64,000 bases of DNA from Paenibacillus pasadenensis DSM 19293 (lineage in GTDB: Bacteria; Bacillota; Bacilli; Paenibacillales; Paenibacillaceae), in NCBI RefSeq assembly GCF_000422485.1, contig NZ_AULW01000036.1, forward strand, positions 1-64,000, in the 5' to 3' direction. Of this stretch, positions 15,961 to 24,257 are shown one piece after another. A program made the translations under genes and the position numbers. Position 1 is the first letter of the stretch; each line of letters begins with the position of its first letter. Below the pieces are notes generated by a model. That model ran no database searches. It was not told where the DNA came from and saw only the letters and a list, made by a program, of their open reading frames with translations.

Positions 15961-16176
15961 GCTCTACCAAGCGGGTTCCCGGCGGCGAAACGGCCGCCTG
16001 CCGCTTTTTTTCCTCCGTGACGCCGATAAATTTCCCCTTGCGCCCGGCCTTCCTCTCCTGCAAAGGTGAAAGAGATCGAATCCGCTCGGAAGCTGCGTCT
16101 TTTGAGGGTGTCGCAAGCGGGTCCGGTATGCTAATCTGGTAGAAGTCATGCAGCCAGGAGAGGATGGTAGGACGAA

Positions 16177-19100
16177 GTGAAGCTTACATACATACGCCCG
16201 GCATTGGCGATCCTGCTGGTCGCCGTCATGGCGCTGGCCGGACGTCCGGCAGCCTTTGCGGCGACGGAGCTCGTCGTCAACGGCGGCTTCGAGGCGTCCC
16301 AGGACGGGCTGCCGCAAGGCTGGACCAAAGACGGCTACAAGCTCGACGAATCGGTGACGGCATGGACGCTGGAGCAGGGCAGCGGCTCCGATCCCGCGCA
16401 TTACGTCCGGGTCGCGAGCCAGCAGCCGAACGACGCCCGCTGGCTGCAAAAGGTCGCGGTCAAGCCGGACACGCTGTACAAGCTCAGCGGCATGATCCGC
16501 GCATCCGGCGTGCCGTCCGGCTCGGCCGGCGCGAACCTGTCCGTGCTCGGCGTGCTGGACACGTCCGCGCCGGCATTCGATACCGCGGGCGTCTGGCAGC
16601 AGGTCGAGCTGTACGGACGGACCGGTCCCGAGCAGCAGGAGCTCGACGTCGCCCTTCGTCTCGGCGGCTACGGCAGCGAGACGACCGGCACGGCCGATTT
16701 CGCCGCCGTGTCGCTCGTCGAGGTCGAGGGAGAAGCGGCGGCGAACGCCGTTTCGTTCGATCCGTCGACCGTAGCGCCGGGCTCGGGCGGCGACTCCTCC
16801 GCCGGAGCCGGCGCGCCGGGCTTCCTCATGCCGCTGGCGATCTTCGGCGGCATCGCCTTCGCGGCGGCGCTGTACATCGGCTGGAGCGCGATCTTCGGCC
16901 GCCGCGTCTCCGCCGGCTTGGCCGCGGAGCTGCGGCGGCAGCCGGAGCCGGGCCGCTCCGGCCGCGCGATCTGGCTCGTGCTGGGAGCCGGCCTGCTGCT
17001 GCGGCTGCTGCTCGCGCCGACGATGCAGGGCCATCCCGTCGACTACACCGACTTCAGCCTATGGGCGCAGCGGGCGTACGAGACGGGCTTGAACGGATTT
17101 TTCGAGGACGGCGTGTTCGCGGATTATCCGCCGGGCTACATCTACGTCCTGTGGGTGCTGGGGATGCTCAAGAGCGCGCTGGGACTCGGCTTCGGAGCCG
17201 GACCCGAGATCCTGCTCGTCAAGCTGCCGGCGCTGCTCGCGGATCTCGCCGCCGGCTGGCTGCTGTACGATCTGGCCCGCCGCCGCTTCGGCACGAGGCT
17301 GAGCGCGTTTCTGGCGGCGCTGTACGTGTTCAGCCCGGCCGTCTGGCTCGACTCCGCGCTGTGGGCGCAGGTCGATTCCGTCATGGCGCTGCTCGTGCTG
17401 CTGGCCGTGCGGGCGCTGACGTCGAGCCGCTACGCCGCCGGCGCGGCCTGGCTCGCCGTCGCCGTGCTCGTCAAGCCGCAAGCGGTGCTGTTCCTGCCGC
17501 TGCTGCTGTTCGCGCTGCTCTCGAGCCGCCGGCCGGCCGATTGGCTCAAGGCCGCCGGAGCCGGCATCGGCAGCGCGCTGCTGCTGCTCCTGCCGTTCGC
17601 GATCGGCAGGGAGCCGGGCTGGATCATCGAGCATTACGGCAACATGTTCGCGTCCTACCCGTACGCCACGCTCAACGCCTTCAACCTGTACGGGCTGCTC
17701 GGCTACAACGGCATCGAGACGACCCGCACCTGGCTCGGCCTGGAGCTCTCGGCATGGGGCAACGTCGGGGCGCTCGCCGCGCTCGTGGCGATGGGGCTGA
17801 TCTGCTGGAAAAAAGGCCGCGAAGGGCTTTATCTGGCGGCCTTCGCCGGAGCCCTGCTCGTCTTCCTGCTGAAGACCGGCATGCATGAGCGCTACCTATA
17901 TCCCGCGCTCGCGTTCGCGCTGGCGGCGTTCATCGTCTCCGGCAGCAAGCGGCTGCTCGCGTTGTACGGCGCGCTGACGCTCACGGTGCTGGCGAATACG
18001 GCGCCGGTGCTGCGGGACGCGATCGAGCAGAGCTTCTACCGGGCCAACGGCGACGGCCTCATGGTGACGGTATCGCTGCTCCAGCTGCTCGCCGGCGCGG
18101 CGCTCGTCCATCTGGTCGTCCAGCTCGTCCGCGGCCGCTCGTACGGATCGCTGGCGCTGGCCGCCGGCGGCGCGTGGAAGCTGCCGGACGCGCCTGCGCC
18201 ACAGCGGGCAGCCGGCTCCGCGGCTTCCGCGAACGAGCCGTCCGGTCCCGAGCCGTACGAGGACACGACCCGCATATCACGGCGCAAGGAATGGCTGCCG
18301 ATCGCGGGCCTGGTCGCCGTCTACGCCATCCTCATGTTCTGGCAGCTCGGCGACGCCAAGGCGCCGTCCACGCCGTGGGCGCCGACGCAGGCCAGCCATG
18401 AGGTGACGGTGCAGCTCGAGGGAGGTCCGCAGCCGGCCGATCATGTCATGCTGTACGCCGGCATCGGCAGCGGCACGGTGCAGGTCGCCTTGTCCGCGGA
18501 CGGCACGACGTTCGGCGCTCCGGCCGAGCAGAAGCTCGACGGCGGCACCGTCTTCCAGTGGAAGTCGATCGGCATCGGCGGACAGACGATCCAGGCGGTG
18601 CGCATCACCGGCACGCCGGGCGTCGTCCTGTACGAAGCGGGAGTGATCGACGCCGACGGCCGGACGATGCCGCTGCTGGATACGGGCGGCTCGCCGCTGT
18701 TCGACGAGCAGTCGCTCGTGCCGGCAAAGCCTTCGTACAAGAACAGCATGTACTTCGACGAGATCTACCACGCGCGCACGGCGTTCGAGCATCTGCATCG
18801 GATCGAGCCGTACGAGACGACGCATCCGCCGCTCGGCAAGGTCATCATCATGGCGGGCGTCTCGATCTTCGGCATGAACCCGTTCGGCTGGCGGGTGATG
18901 GGAGGACTGGCGGGGCTGCTGCTCATCCCGGCGATGTACGCGCTGGCGCGGGGCCTGTTCAACTCGCGCAAGGCCGGCCTGCTGGCCGCCTCGCTCATCC
19001 TGCTCGACTTCATGCCGCTCGTGCAGTCGCGGATCGGCACGGTCGATACGTACGCCGTCCTGTTCATCCTTCTCAGCTACCACTTCATGAACCGGTTCCT

Positions 19101-20037
19101 GCAGCGCAACGTCGTCGGAGCGAGGCTGTGGCCGGCGCTGCAGGCGTTCGCGCTGTCCGGCGTCTTCTTCGGGCTCGGAGCGTCGGTCAAATGGGTCGGC
19201 GTCTACTCCGGCGCAGGCCTGGCCGTCCTGTTCTTCGGCTCGATATACCGGCGGTGGAAGGCTTCGCGCGAGGGAGCGCCAGGCGTGTCCGGGGCTTCGC
19301 GCGGAGCGGACGCGGCTCGCGGCGGCGCAGGAATTCCGCGCGGAGCGGAGGCGGCGGCCGCGGAAAGCCGCGTGCCGGCGAAGCTGATCGGCGCGGGCTT
19401 CCTGTTCTTCGTCGCCGTGCCCGCCGTCGTCTACGCGCTGACGTACATCCCGTTCATGCTCGTGCCGGGGCCGGGCCACGGCCTGCGCAACGTCATCGAG
19501 TTCCAGAAGTTCATGTACGACTACCATTCCAAGCTCGTGGCGACGCATCCGTTCGCCTCGACCTGGTGGGAGTGGCCGATCATCCGCCGGCCGATCTGGT
19601 ACTATGGCGGCTCCGGCCTAGCCGAGGGCCAGATCGCCAGCATCATGAGCCTCGGCAACCCGCTCATCTGGTGGGCCGGCATTCCGTGCGCGCTCGCTGC
19701 CTTCGCGGCCGCCTGGAAAAGACGCAGCCGCGCGCTGCTCGTCATTACGATCGGGCTGCTCTCGCAGTACCTGCCGTGGGTCGGCATTCCGCGCCTGACG
19801 TTCATCTACCACTACTACGCGACGGTGCCGTTCCTCATCCTGTGCATCGTGTACGTGCTGATCCGCCTGCCGGAGAAGATGGACCGAAGCTCGGCGAACC
19901 TGGCGACGGGACTTTATGTGGGAATTGCGGCCGCGCTGCTGGCGATGTTCTATCCGGTGCTGACCGGCCTCACGATCAGCCGCAGCTACGCGGAGCATTT
20001 CCTCAAGTGGTTCGGCAGCTGGACGTTCTTCTCCTGA
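16177..20037 (+). CDS. Fused double GT-C glycosyltransferase: GT87/Gpi18-like half plus PMT (GT39) half
   Basis: This 1286-residue membrane protein appears to join two multi-helix glycosyltransferases. After a signal peptide and an extracellular beta-rich region (about 30-190, ELVVNGGFEASQDGLPQGW, like carbohydrate-binding modules) comes the first GT-C unit (about 265-690) with PVDYTDFSLWAQRAYE and FADYPPGYIYVLW. A second unit begins near residue 705 and includes a discoidin-like segment (about 735-840). It then carries the protein O-mannosyltransferase signature YFDEIYHARTAFEH (Asp861, Glu862) with THPPLGKVII, and ends in helices. GT-C enzymes use polyprenyl-phosphate sugars outside the membrane, so it probably glycosylates surface proteins or polymers. 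Start is GTG 16177; it gives a proper signal sequence and is preceded by AGGATGGTAGGA. No partner genes lie beside it. Confidence 0.82.
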   Translation: MKLTYIRPALAILLVAVMALAGRPAAFAATELVVNGGFEASQDGLPQGWTKDGYKLDESVTAWTLEQGSGSDPAHYVRVASQQPNDARWLQKVAVKPDTLYKLSGMIRASGVPSGSAGANLSVLGVLDTSAPAFDTAGVWQQVELYGRTGPEQQELDVALRLGGYGSETTGTADFAAVSLVEVEGEAAANAVSFDPSTVAPGSGGDSSAGAGAPGFLMPLAIFGGIAFAAALYIGWSAIFGRRVSAGLAAELRRQPEPGRSGRAIWLVLGAGLLLRLLLAPTMQGHPVDYTDFSLWAQRAYETGLNGFFEDGVFADYPPGYIYVLWVLGMLKSALGLGFGAGPEILLVKLPALLADLAAGWLLYDLARRRFGTRLSAFLAALYVFSPAVWLDSALWAQVDSVMALLVLLAVRALTSSRYAAGAAWLAVAVLVKPQAVLFLPLLLFALLSSRRPADWLKAAGAGIGSALLLLLPFAIGREPGWIIEHYGNMFASYPYATLNAFNLYGLLGYNGIETTRTWLGLELSAWGNVGALAALVAMGLICWKKGREGLYLAAFAGALLVFLLKTGMHERYLYPALAFALAAFIVSGSKRLLALYGALTLTVLANTAPVLRDAIEQSFYRANGDGLMVTVSLLQLLAGAALVHLVVQLVRGRSYGSLALAAGGAWKLPDAPAPQRAAGSAASANEPSGPEPYEDTTRISRRKEWLPIAGLVAVYAILMFWQLGDAKAPSTPWAPTQASHEVTVQLEGGPQPADHVMLYAGIGSGTVQVALSADGTTFGAPAEQKLDGGTVFQWKSIGIGGQTIQAVRITGTPGVVLYEAGVIDADGRTMPLLDTGGSPLFDEQSLVPAKPSYKNSMYFDEIYHARTAFEHLHRIEPYETTHPPLGKVIIMAGVSIFGMNPFGWRVMGGLAGLLLIPAMYALARGLFNSRKAGLLAASLILLDFMPLVQSRIGTVDTYAVLFILLSYHFMNRFLQRNVVGARLWPALQAFALSGVFFGLGASVKWVGVYSGAGLAVLFFGSIYRRWKASREGAPGVSGASRGADAARGGAGIPRGAEAAAAESRVPAKLIGAGFLFFVAVPAVVYALTYIPFMLVPGPGHGLRNVIEFQKFMYDYHSKLVATHPFASTWWEWPIIRRPIWYYGGSGLAEGQIASIMSLGNPLIWWAGIPCALAAFAAAWKRRSRALLVITIGLLSQYLPWVGIPRLTFIYHYYATVPFLILCIVYVLIRLPEKMDRSSANLATGLYVGIAAALLAMFYPVLTGLTISRSYAEHFLKWFGSWTFFS

Positions 20038-20061
20038 CGGGGAGAGGACTCCGCCGACAAG

Positions 20062-20112
20062 GCAAAAGGCAAAAGGACGAAGCGCCTGCCGCTTCGTCCT
20101 TTTGCCTTTTGC
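20062..20112. terminator. Perfect 23-bp hairpin, probable bidirectional terminator
   Basis: The 23 bases at 20062-20084 are exactly complementary to 20090-20112, with a 5-base loop CCTGC. The right arm contains CCTTTTGCCTTTTG rather than a clean T tract. It separates the glycosyltransferase from the EamA gene and ends about 16 bases before the EamA ribosome binding site. Confidence 0.75.
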
Positions 20113-20143
20113 TGCGATTGATACAGAAAGGAAGGGAATGGCC

Positions 20144-21061
20144 ATGACCAAGCCGCTCGCGGCCGCGCTCGTAACGCTCAGCCTCATTTGGGGAGGCTCG
20201 TTTTTCTTCATCAAGATTCTGCTGGAGGAGGCCGGGCCGTGGATGATCGCCTTCCTCCGCGCCGGCGCAGGGCTCGTCGCCATCACCGCCGTCATGCTTG
20301 CGCTGCGGCAGCCGTTCTCGCTGCGCTCGCTGCCTTGGCTGCCGATGGCCGTCATGGCGACGTTCAACACGACGGTGCCGTGGGCGCTCATCCCGCTCAG
20401 CGAGACGAGGCTGACGAGCAGCGTCGCCTCGGTGCTCAACGCGACGACGCCGCTTTGGACGCTCGTCGTCGGGGCGCTTTTTTTCGCCGGCAAGCCGGGG
20501 CCGAAGCAGTGGGGAGGCATCCTCGTCTCGCTCGCCGGCATCCTCGTGCTGCTCGGCGTCAATCCGGCGACGATCATTTCGGTCGACGGCTTCGGCTTCC
20601 TGTGCATGATGGGCGCGACGCTCTGCTACGGCATCGGCTCGCAGCTGTCCAAGCGGCTGAGCGGACTGACGATGTACCAGTCGACCTTCGGCACGCTGCT
20701 CGTGGCGACCGTCTCCTGCGGCGCGATCGCGCTCGTCCGCGATCCGCTGCCGGTGGAAGCGCTCGGGTCGGGACCGTTCCTCGGGGCGCTCGTCGGCCTC
20801 GGCGTATTCGGCTCCGGGATCGCCTACATCCTGTTCTATTACCTGATCCAAAAAGGAAGCCCGGAGCTCGCCACGATGGTCACCTATCTAGTGCCGGCGA
20901 CCGCGATCCTGTGGGGCTTCCTGCTGCTCGGCGAGGAGCTGCGCTGGAACTTGCTCGCCGGGCTCGCGATCATCCTCGCCGGCGTATTCCTGGCGACGAG
21001 GCCTTCCCGTCCGGCGTCAGCGCCGGCTCGAAGCGGCGTCGACGGGGCGCAGCGGGAGTAG
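20144..21061 (+). CDS. EamA family (drug/metabolite) transporter
   Basis: This 305-residue permease has about ten membrane helices in two EamA repeats: the first opens LVTLSLIWGGSFFFIKI with AFLRAG, the second contains MMGATLCYGIGSQLSKRL, ending EELRWNLLAGLAIILAGVFLATR. These are standard signs of RhaT/EamA-type exporters for metabolites or amino acids. ATG 20144 is preferred since GGAAGGG ends 7 bases upstream; ATG 20138 would place the ribosome binding site too close. It stands alone between a hairpin and a terminator. The substrate is unknown. Confidence 0.88.
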   Translation: MTKPLAAALVTLSLIWGGSFFFIKILLEEAGPWMIAFLRAGAGLVAITAVMLALRQPFSLRSLPWLPMAVMATFNTTVPWALIPLSETRLTSSVASVLNATTPLWTLVVGALFFAGKPGPKQWGGILVSLAGILVLLGVNPATIISVDGFGFLCMMGATLCYGIGSQLSKRLSGLTMYQSTFGTLLVATVSCGAIALVRDPLPVEALGSGPFLGALVGLGVFGSGIAYILFYYLIQKGSPELATMVTYLVPATAILWGFLLLGEELRWNLLAGLAIILAGVFLATRPSRPASAPARSGVDGAQRE

Positions 21062-21082
21062 CTGGAAGATAAGGAGTCATAG

Positions 21083-21128
21083 GGACAGAGCCAAGGTCTA
21101 TGAAAAGATCTTGGCTCCGTCCTTTTTT
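21083..21128 (+). terminator. Terminator of the EamA gene
   Basis: GGAC.GAGCCAAG and CTTGGCTC.GTCC form a long stem followed by TTTTTT. Confidence 0.88.
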
Positions 21129-21142
21129 CTTGCACTCGTACC

Positions 21143-21330
21143 GTGCGGCGTGCAGGCGGTGCGAGGAGGCGATGACGGGGTCGAGAGTACCGTCGTGCGG
21201 CGTGCAGGCGGTGCGAGGAGGCGATGACGGGGTCGAGAGTACCGTCGTGCGGCGTGCAGGTGGTGCGAGGAGACGACGACGGGGTCGAGAGTACCGTCGT
21301 GCGGCGTGCAGGTGGTGCGAGGAGATGACG
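21143..21330. repeat. 52-bp tandem repeat, 3.6 copies
   Basis: The phrase GTGCGGCGTGCAGG starts at 21143, 21195, 21247 and 21299, exactly 52 bases apart. The rest of the unit (GTGCGAGGAG..GACGGGGTCGAGAGTACC) is also conserved with single-base changes. All frames are interrupted or low complexity, so it is treated as non-coding. Confidence 0.9.
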
Positions 21331-21333
21331 CCC

Positions 21334-21586
21334 ACGCGCAGAAAAACCGCGCGTAGCCCGCGCGGCCGGCGCGCCAGCGAAGCCTACGCGCGTGAAAACC
21401 GCGCGTAGCCCGCGCGACCGTCGCGCCAGCGAAGCCTACGCGCGTGAAAACCGCGCGTAGCCCGCGCGACCGGCGCGCAAGCGAAGCCTACGCGCGTAAA
21501 AACCGCGCGTAGCCCGCGCGGCCGGCGCGCAAGCGAAGCCTACGCGCGTGAAAACCGCGCGTAGCCCGCGCGGCCGGCGCGGTCGG
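21334..21586. repeat. Second 52-bp tandem repeat, five stem-loop units
   Basis: AAAACCGCGCGTAG occurs at 21343, 21395, 21447, 21499 and 21551, always 52 bases apart. CTACGCGCG at the end of one unit pairs perfectly with CGCGCGTAG at the start of the next around a TGAAAAC or similar loop (for example 21384-21392 with 21400-21408); the first copy has a degenerate left arm. Its sequence is unrelated to the neighbouring 52-bp repeat at 21143-21330, but the period is identical. Confidence 0.9.
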
Positions 21587-21599
21587 CGCACGCTCCCAT

Positions 21600-21642
21600 G
21601 CAAAAAGGCCAGCGCACGGATGCCGTGTGCTGGCCTTTTTGC
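21600..21642. terminator. Bidirectional terminator, mainly for the AraC/GyrI gene
   Basis: A 20-bp stem with one G-T mismatch (GCAAAAAGGCCAGC and its complement) and loop ATG; T runs are present on both strands. It lies 9 bases past the stop of the minus-strand AraC gene. Confidence 0.85.
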
Positions 21643-21651
21643 TTGGAACGA

Positions 21652-22566
21652 TTACGACGACGTCAGCTTCACCGGCACCCAGATCTCGGTCACGGCGTCC
21701 GTATCGGGACCGCCGTCCTCCAGGTACAGCTCCAGCTCCGGGCCGCCCGCGTGCTCGTAGCCGGTGGACGGGAACCACTCCGAGAAGATGCGCTTCGTGA
21801 CGCTCTGCACCGACTCCGGCAGCGGCCCGGCCGCGGTGAAGACGGCCCACGTGGAGGCGGGCACCTCGCGCTCGACGAACTCGGCGCCGGCATGCTCGAA
21901 CGGCGCCGGCACCGTCCCGGCAGGAGCTTCCACGGCGATCATGTAGCGGAACCGCTCCGTCTCGTCCTTGTCGCTAGCCGTGCCGTCGATCATGCGGAAG
22001 TCCGTGCAGGCGCCGATCAGCGGCTGGCCCGGCTGGAGCTTCAGCACACGATCGATCGTGCCGTTCGGCCCGCTCTCTTGCCAGAACTGCGGGATGCGCC
22101 GGAAGTTCTCGCCGTTCTCGCAGCTGACGACGATCGATGCTCCGGCAATCGTGAAGCGGTCTCTTTTCTCGATCCGATAGTTCATTTCCATTTCTCCCTT
22201 CAGCGATAGATGGAAGCGCAGCTTCGGAAAGGCGACCAGGCGGCAGCCGGGCTGGCGGGCCATCGTCGGCGTGACGCCATGCGTCTTGCGGAACGCCTTG
22301 GCGAACGCCTCCGGCGACTCGTAGCCGTACTTGAGCGCGACATCGACGACCTTGATCCCGCTCGCGGCCAGCTCCTGCGCCGCTCTCGTGAGCCGCCGGC
22401 GCCGCACGTACTCGCCCAGCGGATAGCCGGTCAGAGCATGGAACATGCGCTGAAAGTGAAACGGCGACGAGTAGGCGTCCCGCGCCAGCGCCTCCACGTC
22501 GAGGCGTCCGTCCAGCAGCCGTTCGATCCGGTCGAGCGTGTCGTTCATTCGGGTCAGCCAATCCAC
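21652..22566 (-). CDS. AraC family regulator with C-terminal GyrI-like effector domain
   Basis: A 304-residue transcription factor with the DNA-binding domain first: an AraC double helix-turn-helix (about residues 8-105) including YSSPFHFQRMFHALTG and ALKYGYESPEAFAKAFRK, ending VTPTMAR. The remainder (about 125-304) is a GyrI-like/SOUL-type small-molecule domain with MNYRIEKRDRFTIAG, the middle FRYMIAVEA and C-terminal ELYLEDGG and IWVPVK. Such Rob/BltR-like proteins sense drugs or metabolites and activate efflux or detoxification genes. Targets are not evident; the convergent EamA exporter and the neighbouring DinB and PhzF genes are candidates only by position. Transcription ends at the hairpin 21600-21642. 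Confidence 0.88.
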   Translation of the reverse strand: MDWLTRMNDTLDRIERLLDGRLDVEALARDAYSSPFHFQRMFHALTGYPLGEYVRRRRLTRAAQELAASGIKVVDVALKYGYESPEAFAKAFRKTHGVTPTMARQPGCRLVAFPKLRFHLSLKGEMEMNYRIEKRDRFTIAGASIVVSCENGENFRRIPQFWQESGPNGTIDRVLKLQPGQPLIGACTDFRMIDGTASDKDETERFRYMIAVEAPAGTVPAPFEHAGAEFVEREVPASTWAVFTAAGPLPESVQSVTKRIFSEWFPSTGYEHAGGPELELYLEDGGPDTDAVTEIWVPVKLTSS

Positions 22567-22648
22567 GGCTTCGCGCCTCCTTCCTTGCTGATTGTATCGG
22601 GTTTCGCCGCCGTCAGCCTGTCTTAGACTGCTCCTCGCGGACCGATGC

Positions 22649-23134
22649 TCACAGCCCGAGCAGCCGGCGGTACAGCTTGATGACGCTCATGTGCAGCCCT
22701 TCGTGGTAAAGGGCGAGCGAGAGGAATTCGCGCGGCGTCGTCAGCAGGATGCCGGTCGACGTCGTATACGGCTCGACCGGTTCGTCGAGGCGGCCGGCGA
22801 GCGCGCCTTGCACCCGTCCGGGCTGCTCGCGCAGCAGCTCCAGCAGCTCCTCGAGCGCCGGCACGGGCTCATCCTGGTCCATCCAGGATGCCGGCGAGCT
22901 GCCGAAGTCGAACTGCGTGCGGAACGAAGCCGGCAGCGGAGACGGCAGCGCCGGCGCCTTGAAGGCGAAGCGCTCCAGCACGGCGACGAGATGGCCGGCG
23001 TTCCAGCGGATGGAGTTGCGGAAGCCGGACGGGATGAGGTCGCCCTGCAGCGGCGTCAGATCCTCGAGCTGCCGGACGGTGAGCGATCGCACGGCGTCGA
23101 GCTGGGCGAAGATTGCGGAATCGGATCGGGTCAT
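22649..23134 (-). CDS. DinB family protein (DinB_2-like putative metalloenzyme)
   Basis: This 161-residue protein fits the DinB/YfiT four-helix fold. The three expected metal-binding histidines are visible: His48 in NAGHL and His144 and His148 in the C-terminal YHEGLHMSV helix. The middle has the DEPVPALEELLELL helix typical of DinB_2. Related proteins act as thiol-dependent transferases (for example bacillithiol S-transferases) or have no known reaction. The start at 23134 has an AAGGAGA-type ribosome binding site. It lies in the same direction as the PhzF gene, 63 bases downstream of it, so they may share a transcript. Confidence 0.85.
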   Translation of the reverse strand: MTRSDSAIFAQLDAVRSLTVRQLEDLTPLQGDLIPSGFRNSIRWNAGHLVAVLERFAFKAPALPSPLPASFRTQFDFGSSPASWMDQDEPVPALEELLELLREQPGRVQGALAGRLDEPVEPYTTSTGILLTTPREFLSLALYHEGLHMSVIKLYRRLLGL

Positions 23135-23197
23135 AGGTTCAGTCTCCTTTTTATCGAGAAATGAGTCGGATGGGGCGCGAGACGGAGCGTCCTCGGG

Positions 23198-24100
23198 CTA
23201 AAGCGCCGGCAAGCTCCACTCCCGCACGAATACGGCGGAGCCGCGGATCTCGACCTCCCGCTCGCCGCCGCGCGGGACGACTCTGACATGGACCTTGCCG
23301 TCGCGGCCGACTTCTCGGCCTTGCTCGACGGTCAAGCGCAGCCCTTCCGGCGGCGCCGCGGCGATGCAGCGGTCCCAGTAAGCGCCGAGCACGCCGGAGG
23401 CGGTGCCGGTGACGGGATCCTCGACCGTGCCGGAGTACGGGGAGGAGAAGTGGCGGGCGTGGAGGCGGGCGTCCGCATGGACGGTCTCCAGGCAGAACGG
23501 ATGGAGCGAGGCGCGCGGGAGCTCGGCCAGCAGCTCCGGGAACCGGCGGTTGTCCGGCCGCATGCGGGCGCAGGCGGCCAGTCCGCGCACAGGCACGCAC
23601 AGCGTCCAGATGCCCGTGCTGCCGTAGACGATCGGCAGATCGGGATGCAGGTCCTGCTCCGCCAGCCCGATGGCGTCCGCAAGCTCCGCGCGCGAGCCGC
23701 CGAACGGCCGGAACTGCGGCGCGGCTTGGCGCATGACGAAGCTCGGCCTGCCGCTGCCGGCATCGCGCTCGACGCGGATCGGGAGCACGCCGGCCAGCGT
23801 CTCGACGGTGAGCGTGTCCAGGCCGTCCAGACGGCCGGCGGCTGCCAGCGCGGCGAGACAGGCCATCGTGCCGTGGCCGCATAGATCCATCTCATGTCCG
23901 GGCGTGAAGTAGCGGATGCGGAAGTCGGCGCGCTCCGAGGGCAGCACGAAGCAGGTCTCGTTGAAGCCGACGCGCGCGGCCAGATCGAGCATCTGCTCGT
24001 CGGTCAAGGCTTCGGCTTGGAGCACGACGCCTCCGGGATTGCCTTTGCCGGGCTCGTCGGCAAAAGCGTCGTAATGAAGAAAGGCCGTTTCGGCGATCAT
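23198..24100 (-). CDS. PhzF family isomerase/epimerase
   Basis: A 300-residue protein with the PhzF fold, two diaminopimelate-epimerase-like halves. Family landmarks include DAFADEPGKGNPGGVV near the N-terminus, VGFNETCF (acid Glu48), RIRYFTPGHEMDLCGHGT, and a C-terminal PYSGTVEDPVTGTASG. Members isomerise small metabolites; the substrate here is unknown, and the phenazine genes that go with true PhzF are absent. I chose the start at 24100 (MIAETAFLHYDAF) because AAGGAGGG lies 6 bases upstream; a longer form would add a poorly supported N-terminus. Upstream, a divergent promoter region serves the giant GH87-like gene. Confidence 0.9.
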   Translation of the reverse strand: MIAETAFLHYDAFADEPGKGNPGGVVLQAEALTDEQMLDLAARVGFNETCFVLPSERADFRIRYFTPGHEMDLCGHGTMACLAALAAAGRLDGLDTLTVETLAGVLPIRVERDAGSGRPSFVMRQAAPQFRPFGGSRAELADAIGLAEQDLHPDLPIVYGSTGIWTLCVPVRGLAACARMRPDNRRFPELLAELPRASLHPFCLETVHADARLHARHFSSPYSGTVEDPVTGTASGVLGAYWDRCIAAAPPEGLRLTVEQGREVGRDGKVHVRVVPRGGEREVEIRGSAVFVREWSLPAL

Positions 24101-24198
24101 GACGTCCCTCCTTTTTCCCGCATTATAGCACGGCGGCTGGAGGAGCAAGGAAGATTCGTAGAAAAACACCTGCTTGCGATAAAAGCGCACCTCGAACA

Positions 24199-24212
24199 TG
24201 GAAGCGGTTGCA
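24199..24212 (+). promoter_or_regulatory. cre-like catabolite-control site before the GH87-like gene
   Basis: TGGAAGCGGTTGCA fits TGNAANCGNWWNCA at every fixed position, the consensus for CcpA binding. It lies 46 bases before the start codon at 24258, next to a TACACT that could be a -10 box, the usual place for repression by CcpA-HPr. This suggests glucose repression of the glucanase gene. Confidence 0.65.
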
Positions 24213-24257
24213 CCCTACACTGAAAGAGAATCTGTGGACAATCAAGGGGGTCAATCG

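Noticed and set aside
21143-21642. Possible CRISPR array
   Set aside because: The segments between repeats are themselves repeated, so there are no unique spacers, and no cas gene is nearby.
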